A stretch of 64,000 nucleotides of DNA from Cristatella mucedo (lineage: Eukaryota; Bryozoa; Phylactolaemata; Cristatellidae), in assembly GCA_009760855.2 (NCBI GenBank), contig WPIO01000042.1, forward strand, positions 580,501-644,500, given 5' to 3'. This document shows positions 24,310 to 37,262 of the stretch, piece after piece. Position 1 is the stretch's first letter; every line of letters starts with the position of its first letter. Under the pieces are notes generated by a model that had not been told where the DNA came from, did no database searches, and worked only from the letters and a program-made list of their open reading frames with translations. The position numbers and the translations under genes were made by a program.

Positions 24310-24745
24310 TCCTATACGGATAAGATCTATTCCCCCACTAGGCTATGCATAGTACCAGCCGCATTTTGGAATATAACTATATATCTATACCTCGTACAAT
24401 CCTCAAATCCTTTGGAGACTGTGCCTTTAGTTTGTACGCTCCCAAAGCCTGGAACTGACACACGGTTTGCGTCACGGCATCTCCATACTTGACCACATTT
24501 AAAAAACAACTAAAGACACATCCATTTACCACAGCATTTAGTGAGTTCCTGTGATTCGTAATTTCTATGCTTATACGTGCTGACACTGTGCATGCTGCCA
24601 CTAACCATGTTATCCTTGTTGTTTACAGAACATGCTACCACGAATCACGTGATTGTGCTTCCTTTGCAGCAAATGTACAGCGCCTAGAAAGAGATCGCTT
24701 TCTCTGAGAGCGCTTTATAAAATGTATTATTATTATTAGTATTAC
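24310..24745 (+). mobile_element. LINE family 1 3' end
   Basis: From the LPHQAKH-equivalent DNA to the hairpin and (ATT)n. Coding lesions are present. Confidence 0.75.
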
Positions 24746-25194
24746 GAGCTCACTAACTTGCATCAGTCAGATTTAATAATGTAGACTGCAAATTAAAACC
24801 TGTACTTTGATGCCCATGCACGATTTGCTCAAGTTTCAGAGCATACACAATTAATTGTTTGTCTTTACGAGATCTCTTTAAATTTCTCTCATCTTAAAGG
24901 AATCTGCAGCATCCTGGGCTTAAACTAAATTTAAAAAAATGATCTTAGCGCTTGTTTTGCAACCCACACTCGATATTTCTTGAACCTTGTACCTTTAAAA
25001 GTCACTTGATCAAAACATTTCATTTGATTGATTCGAAAGTCAGTAACTAACTAGAAGGCTGGAGTGGTAGATAACCAGTGCTAAAGACCTGGAATGGTAA
25101 ATAACAAAATTTTAATTCAAAGATATTGGGCTCACATAAAAATTGCAAGTCTGCCAACTTCTGGAATTTCGTGGTAGCACGTTCTGTAAACAAC

Positions 25195-25545
25195 AAGGAT
25201 AACTGCCAACGTCTGGAACTCCCTCCCGACCTGCGTCAGAACATCCCCCGACCTGACCACATTTAAAAGGAACCTAAAACACCTATTTAGGACAGCATTT
25301 AGCGGGTCCTTGTGATTCGTCCTTCATGTGCTTATGCGTGCTGACACTGTGCATGCTGCCACTAACCACATTCTCATGCTGACCCTGTGCATGTCACCCC
25401 TAACCATATTATTCATTTTGTTTGTTTTTCAAGCATGATTTTACTTACCATTCAATTGCATTTCACTTTGCAGCAAATGTAAAGCGCCTAGAAAGAGATT
25501 AAGTTCTCTGAGGGCGTTATATCAAGTGAATTATTATTATTATTA
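25195..25545 (+). mobile_element. LINE family 1 3' end
   Basis: Starts at the WNSLPTCVRTSPDLTTFK-equivalent DNA. The 3' UTR, hairpin and (ATT)n are well preserved. A more decayed RT piece (25550-25800) follows. Confidence 0.8.
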
Positions 25546-26378
25546 TAACTCTCAGCTAGGCAATACTGCAAAAATCCGGCAATGCGTAGACAGAGATACT
25601 ACTTCAAAGTTGGTCCACACATTTTATGTGTAACATCCGGTCTAGACTACTATAACACTACCAACAGGTCTTGTGCAATAGGACGCCTAGAGTTGATGCA
25701 AAGCTCGGGTGCTTGGCATGTCTCTCTTTGACCTCGTGCCACATCACACCACTTCTCGCAGGGTTCTACCGATTTAATGGTTCAGCACCACTCATACATC
25801 TTTTAAACGTGATTAATGTACTGCTGTGGTAAATAGCTAGATCAGACGATTGGCGTCACGGCAAAATTTAATGAGCCACACTTTCTCTTCAGTTGCACCA
25901 AAAAGATACTTAAATAGGCGATAATAATTTCCACTACTTCGGTCACAAAATACAAATTTACTTGAAGCTGACTACCATACTTCAAACAGCAGTCGCCTAA
26001 GTAGCTGCATTTTATATAACATATGTATTGGCTAGTGAAATATTCTCGAATTTTTAAAGTTTTGCAAAAATAAAGAAAGCAGAATAAAAATGAGCATTGA
26101 ACTCTAATATGAGTGTCCATGGATGTCAAGGCGATGTAGCTCAATATTAGTCCGAGATGCTACATGCAAGAAGATAATGCTGGGCATATACAAGCTTCAC
26201 AAAAGAGGATAGCTTCAACTTTCCGGAAATTGACAACATGTGAAGCATCCCGCCAAACATTTCTTTAATGTATCGAAAGTCAAAGTTGTTTAAATTACAA
26301 GCTTTTTCCTTAGACCCACGCTAGAACAATGGATATCAGCGAGAGGAAGCAAAGCCAACCGTGAGATACTGTGTGGCA

Positions 26379-26394
26379 GAGAGAGAGAAAGAGA

Positions 26395-26457
<63 letters not shown>

Positions 26458-26458
26458 G
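26379..26458. repeat. (GA)n microsatellite
   Basis: About 80 bp of GA repeat with a few G interruptions, directly before a family 1 tail. Confidence 0.95.
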
Positions 26459-26484
26459 TAGAGAGAGGCGAGAAACTTCTTTGA

Positions 26485-27660
26485 TTTAATAATAATACAT
26501 TTGATAACGCCCCGTCAGAGAACTCAATCTTTTTCTAGGTGCTTTAAGTTTGCTGCAAAAGAAGCACGATTGAATGGTTTTTTGGTAGTATGCTTGATAA
26601 AAAACAGAAATAACATGTTCAGGGGTGACATGCATAGTGTCTGCACGCATAAGTAAATAAAGAGAGAACTTAAGGGATTTATCTTAAGGGACTTAAAGGG
26701 ACTTATCACAGGGACCCACTAAATGCTGTAATAAATAGGTGCGTTTTAGTTTCATTTTAAATGTGGTCAAGCCAGGAGATGTGACGCAAGTCGGGAGTGA
26801 GTTCCAGGCTATGGAAGCATACGAACTAAAGGTACGTTTTCCAAAGAATTTGAGACTTGTAAGAGGTATAAGTAAACAGTCGGATTCCGAAAAGCGGGCG
26901 GTGTGCTTAACATGGTGAGGTAGTAGATTTGATAGGTAGGCGGGAGCCAAAGAATGAAGGGACCTAACAGCGAGTGACAATATCTTGAAGTCGATGCGTT
27001 ACTTGACGTGGAGCCAGTGCAGCTCGGAGAGAAATGGTGTGATGTATCAATTGCGGCGCTCACGACAGACAAGCCTAGCTGCAGAGTATGCTCCAGATGT
27101 AATCGCCTGATTGTACTAGTCGGTAGGGCCAGCAAGCATTGAGTTACACAGTTCGAGACGGGATGTCACAAATGCATAGACAAATTTAGATGTGTTATGC
27201 CTGTCTAAACCAGTCCAAATTTTAGCACCTTTATATAGCTAAAAGTAGGCAGACTTGTCAGTGGAGCTGATGTGGTCGTGCAATGAAAGGCCACTTTGGA
27301 ACATGACACCTAGATTTCGTACAGATTCAACTGGAGATATGCCAGCAGAGCCGATTTTGAGTATCAGGCTTTCCAATTTCTGAATCACAATTGGTCTGCC
27401 CATAACTAGAAAGTTGGTTTTATCATCATGAAATTTACAAACATTTTCTGCCATCCATAATAATAATAATACACTTGATAAAGCGCCCTCAGAGAAATCA
27501 ATCTTTCTCTAGGTGCTTTACATTTTCTGCAAAGGAAACATGATCAAATATGTGGATGTCATCAATACATGCTGCAAGGGAGTTGAGAGAATTCAATGTG
27601 CTGCAGGGCTGGGGGAAATCAAAGCCAAAGGTACAACTGTCATCCACGTAGAAGTGATCC
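26485..27660 (-). mobile_element. LINE family 1, RT to 3' end, with a nested 3' fragment
   Basis: Minus-strand copy in the largest decarboxylase intron, extending to the AACIDD/YADD-adjacent region. A 90-bp second 3' end sits inside it at 27457-27548. Confidence 0.8.
27457..27548 (-). mobile_element. LINE family 1 minimal 3' end inserted in the copy above
   Basis: ATAATAATAATACACTTGAT plus the hairpin and a few bases of 3' UTR interrupt the CCATCCATG...ATGTCATCAATACATGC coding sequence of the host copy. Confidence 0.8.
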
Positions 27661-27689
27661 GCCTAGATTGTGATTGGCCATCACCAATT

Positions 27690-29350
27690 AATAGTTAGGT
27701 ACCGAACAACTGTGATCCTTAGCTTTAGTAAGTAAAATCTATGATAATTAAAACCTTTAAAATGATAATTCGTACTTAAATGTAAAGACGGTGGAAGAAT
27801 AGATGTATACTAATACTTCATAGCATTTTTATCAATTTTATCACCGAGAAAAATTAAAATATCTTCATAGCAATAATTGCGACTGCAAGTTAGCTGACAA
27901 CCATTTAATTCAATTCCATTTAATTTCTGAAATGTCCGCTGTAGCTTGGAAAAACCAAGAATAAATTGAAGTTGCAGCTCAGCATGTGTGCACTGATACT
28001 TGAAGCAAGGTAAAAAATGATATGCTAAGATATGCTAGCGGATACGCCAGAAGAGCTGATTTTGAAGTCCGAACAATGTGGTGAACACCTAGCTCTGATT
28101 TTTCTAGGTGGACCGCCTTATTTCGATGCTATTCGTCGCTCACTGATATTAGTGTTCAGTACTCCTTAATATGGAATGAGTTTGTCAGACAGGCTGTATT
28201 TAGGTAGAAAAAAGAAGCTGACCTAGAGAGTATTCCTAGGATGCAGTTGATAGGCCAACGTTTAGCTGATAAACTTAGCAGTTTTCAGAGGCTTGGAATA
28301 TATTTTAATGGGATAAGACTTAAGCGAAATTCAGTGCAGCGCCATTGAAATTCAGTATAGAATTTACTTCAAGTGTTGTTGAGAATTACTTGCTAGACTT
28401 TTTGTTGAGCACTATTGTTAGCTTTCCTGTTAACAATTTTGAGGGTGTTATTGACGTGAAAAGCAGAAGGTAGACTTTGCAGAATTTGCTCAAGTTCTCT
28501 TTTGTTGGGCTTTGAATTCTCAATGAGTGGTCTTAAAGTAGCCTCTATGAATAATGAAAGGCAAATTTTGAACGCAAAGATACATTTAGAATGTTTTCCT
28601 GCTTGGTAAAAAGAATATAAAGAAATTTAAGGTTCGGGTTAGTATTTGTGTAGTCTCGATATTTGGTAAAATTTTGAGACTATGAAATCAACCTCAAGAT
28701 TATATCAGTCTGAAGCCTTTGATACCTAGATTAAGACATGATACGACAGGTTGTATTTTACTTTTTGCTTCAACAAAATAGTGTCTCTATTCGCAGGAGC
28801 CAATTGTAAGTATTAAAATGACAATGAAGTTCATGCGCCGTGTTTTTATTAAAATCATTATTAAATTCGTTAAATTATTATTCCCTTAAATTATTACTAA
28901 TATTATGGTTTACATTCTTTTTCCTTTCCTCAACCTTATATCTCCAATATACACCTTCACGTAAACCAAAGTTTGTCGTGTTTTGAATTGGAACAAATTT
29001 TCTGGCATACATGTTGCAGTCATAATACTGATGTTAGGATGGTCAGTAAGTAATCATGCCACGCGCAGTAATCATCACGATAGCAGCCGTATAGACAGGT
29101 TGCATGATTTATTTACCAGCATGTTGAATGTGAACCAAATACAGCACAAGCTCCATCGTCCTATACTGATAAAATGAACAAGAAATATGAAGATGTTTGA
29201 CAACTAATATTCTTGCGAAGTCTGAGTACCATAGGTAGCAAGCCGACAAAAGCTGTAGCAGTCGATGACTATGGATCGATTACAAATAGGAATACGAATG
29301 AACAGGCAGAGAGGCTAAGTGGTCTAGGAGAGTCTGATTGATTGATTTCT
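27690..29350. other. Intronic sequence, nothing recognised
   Basis: AT-rich intron. A weak resemblance to LINE family 1 near 28030-28060 (GATATGCTAGCGGATACGCC) is not enough to call. Confidence 0.6.
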
Positions 29351-29353
29351 TAC

Positions 29354-29408
29354 CTCTTCAAGGACAATTTTAAACCCCTCTGAAGAACGTAGTCGCTTCA
29401 GGAGATAG
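29354..29408 (-). CDS. Acidic amino acid decarboxylase 55-bp exon
   Basis: A small exon found by homology. It completes an alanine codon and encodes YLLKRLRSSEGFKIVLEE, matching RYLVEEMKKREGFELVMEP in CSAD-like proteins. The acceptor is GTCTTGCAG and the donor GAG|GTAAGA. Entry is phase 2 and exit phase 0, fitting both neighbours exactly. It is too short to be noticed by frame length alone. Confidence 0.92.
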
Positions 29409-29629
29409 CTGCAAGACACACCTCACGTGACCGCATGTCCTGGCTGCACATATAAACTCGCTAATTTACTGGCAAGTGAATATCAAAGGAACTCATGCTT
29501 AACTAAGCCATAGAGCAAGTGCTTCATCAACCGATATGCTGAACAAAGTGTGCAGACTTTCAGCACAGCAGCAAGGATACTGAACGCCATGCATTTTCAT
29601 ATGACCCTTTGTCACAGGAACGTACACCC

Positions 29630-29830
29630 TATCCCGTTAAATAAATAAATAAATGCTAGCTGATTTAGCAGCCTCTTTTTGTATAGCGACAGAGGAGCCT
29701 TTGCGGCTGTCAACACCGCTTGCAGTGGCGATGCAGGATCGCCCACCACAGGATTAGAACCCACGACCTCGGGGCCGAGGTCATGAAAAGCAAACGCCTT
29801 ACCTAGTGAACCATTAAAGCTCACCAACCC
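29630..29830 (-). mobile_element. SINE B copy
   Basis: Minus strand: CACTAGGTAAGGCGTTTGC (box A-like), GTCGTGGGTTCTAATCC (box B-like), then the SINE B body and an (ATTT)n tail at 29640-29655. Confidence 0.7.
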
Positions 29831-30856
29831 TGCAGTTTTCATCCCAACAGCATTTTCTTGTTTATTTTATTTTGTATGCATTTGTGGTAAATTAGTTTAA
29901 AATAAATTTATAAAACTATTTTCGTTGATTTGAGGAGAGTGGGCCATAATTTCTCTAGTTGCAAAACTCAAGCTGGAGTGCTTCATACATCAAAATAGCG
30001 GGCTTATTAATAGTCACTCCACAGTATTGTTCGCACAGAATAGAACTAATTGCACACGAAAACGAAATCAGGAACTTGGGTGCTTAAGCGCATCTGCACA
30101 AAACAACGGAGACAGACTTTAACAATAATAATACAAGTGAAAAGTATTCTATGTATCTTTCTCAGTTAACTAAATCTGCATGAAGGCGCTTTGCATCTAG
30201 CTTCAAGCTAGATATTAAGCACAATTTATTGAACAGAAAGAAATAATGCTTAGACAAGCCCGTAAATGCACACAGATAGAATGCTTAAAAAAGCATGCAC
30301 AAGATTAAAAGAAGATACTTATCACTGCCGGTTTTTTGATCACCGGTTAGCAACATCTATGAATTAGTGCTCAAATAAGAAGGAATAAAACGCAGGAGAA
30401 CAAGATTTTTTCACTGGAGTGCAGATAAAACTGAATTGATCAATTGAACCTTTAGCTGAGAAAGAGAGTCACAGGGATTCAGATATGAATTGAAAAGACA
30501 GACAGAAAGAGAGAGAGAGAGAGAGAGAAATATGTACCGAGAGAAAGATAGAGTCAAAGAGACAGTGTGAGGCAAAGGGAGATAAAGTGCGACAATTATC
30601 AGCAGACACACAGCAAGGTATTAAAGAATTGAAGAAAACTCAATGTATAGCTGGATTATTATGAGACACGTGAAAAGTATTTATTGTTTTAGAGTATATC
30701 CTACCGTAAGTGAGACTGTTAATTGCGGAAACCTAAAGATATTCAACCATGTAACTGTTTATTGCTTATGTTACTTGTATCTACAAGTATGTCATTGTCT
30801 CCTTACAAGACCTAGTAGACCCAAAATTGCTGTTCAAGCTGACAGCGATTAGTTGT

Positions 30857-31366
30857 TTATTTTGCTGTCTTCGGCTGTCTTTTCTCAGCGTGTGCTCTCA
30901 GTACTAGTGCCTGCCACGCATATGTGCCATTATTTAGCGAACTTATCTTGTTTAAAACGAGATTAAGTACCTGCAGAACAGACTGAAATCCAAGAAAGCT
31001 CAATACGTGGATCGCTGTGTCGTCAATATTTGCATGAACAGTTTCGTGGCTTCTACTAGCTGAATCGCTTTTCCTGCTTTGGTTAAGGCAATCGAAACAT
31101 TGAAAGAGTTGCCTTAGAGCACTAAAGTTAAAGAGGCTTCCTTGACAGATAGGCTGCCTACATGCTATCCAGTGCAAGCATGGGCAGTGTAGCTTGAATA
31201 CTGCCGCAGAAAGTCCATACAAGACATTCGATGCACATGTACAGCCAGCTGCCCTAGGCACCTTTAATTTCCACCAAGGTGTGCTGAAACGGACATTACA
31301 GTATCTAAGAGCGAATGACTGATCATTCCAGTAATTTGATGCTGATTCACAAATAAAACTATACAT
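30857..31366 (-). other. Unrecognised 169-codon cysteine-rich open frame
   Basis: The longest unexplained frame in the 2.4-kb intron between two decarboxylase exons. It has about ten cysteines and no signal peptide, transmembrane segment or known motif. It may be chance or an old element. Confidence 0.15.
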
Positions 31367-31855
31367 CTATTGACAAACTTTTTCTCAGGATCCCCATTAT
31401 TTTGAAACCATGAATAAGAAGTGATCCGATAAAAATAATAACCGTAGAGAGTTAATGGAGCTGTAAAAAAAGCACATGTATTATAGAATTGATGTTTTTC
31501 AGTCGGATGAGCTGCTTAAAGAGCTCAAGTTTTGTTTTGCGTATACTTGATTGTGGGGATTTCTGCCTGTCTACAGCGATGAACGATGCAATGATTCGAA
31601 AGATGAATGACAGATCTACAATAGGTTTACATTTTGGGCATTATCGGATGAATTGACTTAATTTGAACTCTAACTGCAGAGAACGTACGCGGCTTTGTGA
31701 CAATGATGCTTAGGCCGGCTGGAAAAATGAGGAAAAAGGACGCGAAATAATCTCCATGAAGAAGCAAGAGGCAAGGCAACTTATCAGAAGACAGAGCTTT
31801 CCCCTTGTACCGAACAGAAATAACAGGCGATGTCACGTCACCGGATAATACTCAC

Positions 31856-32055
31856 GCGCATTTTTCAAAACACTCATCAATTCGGTTAGCCATTCCACTG
31901 GATCCGTGTGCCTTCCACTGAAGCCAAAGTCGCAGTGAATCCATTTTCCGACCGCACTGAAATGACTTGTCTCCAACGTCGTAAGAGACGTCGTAGCACT
32001 TGTCTTGTTGGAACAGGTAGTGGGCCAGCTCTCTGTGACACTCTTCGAGCAGACC
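31856..32055 (-). CDS. Acidic amino acid decarboxylase exon with YLFQQDK
   Basis: Begins GLLEECHRELAHYLFQQDK, continues through YDVSYDVGDKSFQCGRKMD and a tryptophan-rich helix (LWLQWKAHG) to FEKC plus two bases. YLFQQDK and the DTGDK..QCGR run form the catalytic loop region of the family. The acceptor is CACGCAG and the donor GTGAGT. It is the longest exon here and lies 2.4 kb from the next. Confidence 0.96.
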
Positions 32056-32339
32056 CTGCGTGCAAAGCATATTACAACTTTGTAGGTGAACACGAAAGGC
32101 AGTCTGACCGCGTTCTGCCAGCCTTACTCTAATAAATTCTGGTAGGTGCACAGTGAGTGCGTATGCAGACCTGAGGCCACACAGAAATTAGTAGTTACCC
32201 GAGCAGCTCAAAGGCATTGCTCTAGCTAAAGTCACACCAATTGCTTGTCTATACCATATTTAGAACAGCTTATTTAATAGCATTGCAGTGAAGATGTGAC
32301 TAAAATGTGCGAAATTATGACTAAGCCTAAACAAAATGA

Positions 32340-32735
32340 CATATCTTCCGGTAAACACCGTGCATTTAGCTCGTATGCTCCCACAGCCTGGAACTCCCTC
32401 CCGACCTGCATCAGAACATCCCCTGACCTGACCACATTTAAAAGAAACTTAAAAACATACCTATTTAGGACAGCATTTAGTGGATCCTTGTGATTCGTCC
32501 TCGATGTGCTTATGCGTGCTGACACTGTTCATGCTGCCACTAACCACATTTGCATGCTGACCCAGTGCATGTAACCCCTAACCATGTTATTCATTTTGTT
32601 TGTTTTTCAAGCATGATTTTACTTACCATTCAATTGCGTATCACTTTGCAGCAAATGTAAAGCGCCTAGAAAGAGATTAAGTTCTCTGAGGGCGCTTTAT
32701 CAAGTGCAATATTATTATTATTATTATAAACAGGC
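32340..32735 (+). mobile_element. LINE family 1 3' end
   Basis: From the HRAFSSYAPTAWNSLPTC-equivalent DNA to the hairpin and (ATT)n. Well preserved, antisense to the decarboxylase gene, and 280 bp upstream of an exon. Confidence 0.85.
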
Positions 32736-32739
32736 TAGT

Positions 32740-34040
32740 CGGTATCTCCAGTTTTGACGTTCACTTCAACCTTAACCCATGCATTTGTAGACTGACCTTG
32801 TCTGGTATGCTTTCTGTATACACTATCTAAGGTTAGTCATAAACATGACCTGGAAGAACAATCTCAGGTATTCTCAAGAAATGTTCGCATATGTATTCCG
32901 CGTTTCGAATAAAAAGCATATTAAATATGCACTTTCCAAAAATAATCCGTCTCTGATTCGCCGGTAGCTAAATTCATCTGTCACAACTACTGGTCATTGC
33001 GTTGCGGAATAGCTTGCCGAGTTTTCTCAAAGGAAGTCACCTGTAAGACTCTAAACTGCTCGGGTTACCTACCTTTAAAAAAAGTGGATCTTACATCAGC
33101 GACTTCTCGAAATGAGTGCATTTCCCGCCACATTCTCACTTGGCCATTTAATTTAACGTGGCCCTATAACCTCAGCAATAATATAAAACGTATGAGCTCT
33201 ACAAAGATTCAGTCTAATACGATCTAATATCCTCATACACCACACTGAATAGTAAGTTCAAATCCTTTACTTCACGTGCAAGTGTGAGAATGAGCAAGGA
33301 GTGCAGCATTGTGGGATGACAAAACGCTGGACAACCCATCTAGAAAAGTGTCTTAGACACTAAGGAATTCCAATGACATTAACATCGAGATCAAACCGTT
33401 CTCTACTTAATAAAAGTAGTGGTTAGAAGCACTATTACAGCCTAGGGGTTTATAAAAAGGGGTTGCGATCTGTGTGGCGATTACTAGCAACATGTCTTTT
33501 GTGAGAAAAGTTATAAACATACTTTATTATTATACTTTTGTTAACGTCTTCTAAATTCTTAGTCATTCACGCGCTATTGTGTCTTACATTTTTTGGGCAT
33601 AATCATAGAGCGAGTTAATAGTATGAGCCGTCACTGATAATATTGCGCGGCTAACCAAGGTGTTCATATTCAATATTTACCCACAGTTCATGCATCCTGA
33701 CATCCAAGTCTGAGTCTTAGCTGATCGGAAAAAATTATAGTATGATTGCAAAATACCCTTGCGAAAGAGTTAGTTAAATTTTCATTTGCTTTTTCTTTAA
33801 TTTTACATTTGCTTTTTCTTTCTTCATTATCAGCAGACTGATAATTATTATATTACAGAATTAATACTTCCTCATTCGCTTGAATTATAGCTTCAAGCAA
33901 CCAACAAGAGCACGATATCCGGAAAAGGAAGACGTTAAAATGCTGCTGAAAAAAAATTTGCAATATTTGTAGTTTAAAAAAAAACTAGTGAAAGCATTAG
34001 TAGCAGTTTTATCTTTTTCAGACTTATGGCAAGCGCTCTG
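32740..34040. other. Intronic sequence, nothing recognised
   Basis: AT-rich sequence between a LINE 3' end and the lysine exon. No frame over 80 codons. Confidence 0.6.
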
Positions 34041-34048
34041 CGACCCAC

Positions 34049-34151
34049 CACGTGCTTGGTTAAGAAGAGGCTGCATTGCTGTAGAGTCCCCATCATTTTA
34101 TGTGCGTCCCAAGTAAATGAATCGGTGTTCTCGAGGCCATTCAGTTTTTGC
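34049..34151 (-). CDS. Acidic amino acid decarboxylase exon with the PLP lysine
   Basis: Encodes [10 protein letters not shown] and then [20 protein letters not shown] and TKHV. The lysine after histidine is the Schiff-base lysine. Relatives have WNPHK here, so DA for NP is unusual. The QQCS stretch is what I recall from insect CSAD/ADC, against PLQCS in GAD. The acceptor is CTTGCAG. Two donors three bases apart are possible (34051 and 34048); alignment favours GTGGGT at 34048. Only one valine codon depends on this choice. Confidence 0.93.
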
Positions 34152-34552
34152 CTGCAAGTGGAAGGAGAACAATATACTACTTGATTCATGGTTTATTTTT
34201 CACTGATACACGGTGGATCCTTCGGGCAAGTTTAAAAAACAAGCAACAAGATTTCGCGATTCGTAGATACGCCATTTTTCGAATGTGTCCTGCTTCGGTT
34301 TTACCTATTTATGCGCTTGAAGTTTAAAGAGCAGCATCGAGACACATTATAGTTCCTGAGCGACAAGTAAAAAGTCTGCGCCACTAATTTCAGATAAGCG
34401 GCAATCACTTACAGGTGATATGAACTACTCTCCAGCAACGAATCGTGATTTTGCCACAATGTTCCACAGCTAAGTCATTGAGCTACTCTTGCTGGACATG
34501 AAAACAGTAAGGAACCGCGTGAATAACTCTCCTAGAAGGTTCAATATACCGG

Positions 34553-34712
34553 AATAAATAAATAAATTCAATTTATTTGTGTAGGATCCTAAAGATAATC
34601 TCTATTCAGATGCATTGTTTATGCCGCAGGTCTCAAACACAATGACTTAGTCGTTAAAGTTGAGCATGTTACCAATGAGCCAAAGACGAGAGTCGTGTCA
34701 TAGAGGAATACC
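34553..34712 (-). mobile_element. SINE A copy
   Basis: Minus strand: tRNA-like GGCTCATTGGTAACATGCTC and GTGTTTGAGACC, then the GCATCTGAATAGAGATTATC tail and AAATAAATT. Confidence 0.6.
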
Positions 34713-34749
34713 TGCATATATGTTTGGCTCAAATTCTCTATTGCAAAAA

Positions 34750-34935
34750 ATACTACTGGTGCCCTGGATCTTGACCCAGGGTTAAGGCGTTCGCACTTCC
34801 AGACCCAGGTCGTGGATTCCAACTCCTGGAGTAGGCTGTCGTTTATAGCCCACTGCAAGCGGTGGTGATAGCCATTAAGGCTCTCCAGCCGCTATAAAAA
34901 TGAAGTCTTTTAATCAGCTAGCCTTTAATTTAGCT
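34750..34935 (+). mobile_element. SINE B copy
   Basis: GGTTAAGGCGTTCGCACTTC (box A-like), GGTCGTGGATTCCAACTCC (box B-like), then the SINE B body CACTGCAAGCGG...CGCTATAAAAA. It faces the SINE A copy next to it. Confidence 0.65.
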
Positions 34936-35359
34936 GCACTACTTATCCAGAAAGACTAAAGCATAATACAGACGCATTGTCTTGTGAAGGTGAGAATTTG
35001 ACAGTTACTTTGACATCGCATCTAAGAGAAACGAGAAGCAAAAGTTTTCGGCCGAAGTGATGTTGTAGAAATCTTTATCAACTACTAAAAAATAAATAAT
35101 AAAGAAAATCTGCATTAATTGATAAGTTTAGAATATGGTTGATTTAATAACGATAACATGCATGGCTAAAGTGCCTTTATTATATAATGAATGCAAGAAT
35201 ATCTTATTGAAAAGTCATAGACTAACAACCGGAACTAGCATGACGTAAGATTTAGTTAGTAAAGTCATATATTTTTTAAAAAGATCATCAATTTACAGGA
35301 AGAAACTTGATTTGATTTTCTAAACTATGCACTTCAAGTTCAGCCAGGTGTTCACCAAC

Positions 35360-35517
35360 CTGTGTGTAGGTGACATTATGACAGATCCGCCCCAAGCTCC
35401 ATCAGCATGAAGCCATATGTCATGTGCCTTACAAATCTCGGCTATGGCAGGCAGCTGGTCGTAGGCTCCAAAGACTGTTGTTCCTTCAGTTGCAACGACA
35501 ATTAAGGGAACGACACC
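35360..35517 (-). CDS. Acidic amino acid decarboxylase exon with HADGAWGGS
   Basis: Starts GVVPLIVVATEGTTVFGAYD, continues through a helix to DIWLHADGAWGGS and ends SPTH plus two bases. TEGTTVFGA is the usual T(A/S)GTTV(Y/L)GA phosphate-side loop with a glutamate. The aspartate of HADGAW corresponds to the residue that bonds the PLP nitrogen; relatives usually read HVDAAW. The acceptor is TTTTTTAG, and the donor AG|GTTGGT is weak but gives the phase-2 join required by the next exon. Confidence 0.95.
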
Positions 35518-36550
35518 CTAAAAAAGGCAAATCGTGAAGATAATTTTTCTCCCAATTTTAAAAAATTCCGCAAGTACTAGGTGTAAAAGATACTTTCAAA
35601 TACTTTTAAAACTCGTTCCTTAACTCACCAAGAATAATGGGTTGGCCATTTACAGCATAAGTAATTAAGAATTTCTAATTGTCCTATATATCGGTCGTAA
35701 ATGTGAGAAATTTGTGTTTCTGAGTTAGTCAAATTTGATTTTGTAAAAGGCTTCTGGAACCTTCGACACATTTCGAGAATTGTAGCAATGTGTAGTTTTT
35801 CAGAACTTTATGACACGTCTGAGATGCCTTTGCCTCTACCCGAACCCTCACCTATCTATTACTGTTCAACTTAGCATTTTAGAAGGTAATCAACGTATTT
35901 CAATAGTTGTACATGAGCCACAAAAGTTGCCATATGAAAACCTTGCCACCACAATAGCCACAAAGCGTGCAACCATCCAAAGACTGAAGTTGAGGATACC
36001 AGAAACCAGCAGAGCTTGCCTGAAATAATTCAAGCGAAAATTCACTTTTATTAAAGCGAGCAGACTCTAGCGTATTAAAAATCACGAACTAATGCAGCAG
36101 CGTGTAATTAATCTGTACATATAGGATCATTGCCGAAGAAAGGACATGTCACGGATAACAATTGATAACACATTTACGATCGTTAGCAAAGAGGAATGGC
36201 GAGTTATATATTCAGCCAACTGAATGAGAGAGCCCACACATGCCCAGCCGTGATATCTCAAGCTTTCGTGACGTCACCAGGCCCTAGAATAGTTCACAAG
36301 ACCACCGGAAAGGTCAGTAAATACGTGCAGGCTACGATGACGCTTAGAAGCTAACGACGAAGCCGTCCCTATGCCGTGCTAACCGTATCGAAAGGTGGTC
36401 ATTCTGTGTAAGACAGAGCAGTAAAAATCCCTTCCACCTTAAATCTTGATTATCTAATATACAAATAAATAATCGTTTAATATTTTCGGACTATTTAAGA
36501 TTACTTGTGCTTTTAATGTCAATGTCATGCCTGGAATTTTCACGGGACGT

Positions 36551-36630
36551 CCGTTGGAATGGACTTTTGTTGACTTTTATTATTACCGAAATCCATTGGG
36601 ATGGACGTATTTTGACTTTTATTATTACCA
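36551..36630. repeat. Two-copy direct repeat, ~42-bp spacing
   Basis: CCGTTGGAATGGAC...TTGACTTTTATTATTACC recurs as CCATTGGGATGGAC...TTGACTTTTATTATTACC. A LINE/SINE-like hairpin tail (TAAGGGCGCTATATAG) follows at about 36645-36690. Confidence 0.7.
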
Positions 36631-37262
36631 ATCTATGTGGAAAGGCATAGGAGATATCAAGTTATCTAAGGGCGCTATATAGATATGTAAATAGTTTTAG
36701 TAATAAAGGATTATGTGTCTGACTAGCGACCGTCTTCTGATAGAATTCACGTTCTGTAGCCTGTTCAGCCTTTACTGTGGAACGCACAGCTTAAAAAAAT
36801 AAGTCTCTAAGCAATCTTTATCCATTTAGATGGGCAGCCCGAGCTCACAGTGATTTAGATGAAACTAAGCTGTGCAAGGGAAACTATCCTAGAACATTTT
36901 CTAGCTGTATTGCTTACATTTTGAGAGTTTTCCAACTAGTATTTCGCAATACGTAAAAAACACACGGAAAGCCTCATTAGCTGCCTAAAGTGATGAACCA
37001 ATAAGACTTTTTCTTCACCAGCGTTCACCCTATCATCCGTGCCAACGTCATCTGCCTTCCCATTAAAGCAGTAATTTTAAATCCCCAGTTCTTGTCAATG
37101 ACGTAGCACGAGTTTACTCAGCTTTAAATGATTACGTCAATAACTAATAATAATAAAGCTATTTTTGAAATGCTCACGATATTGTCTAATTTTTTAAAAT
37201 CATGAAGCATTTTTGCAAAGCAGCAGGCGGACTGACTATTATAAATCTAATTTCCATAAACT

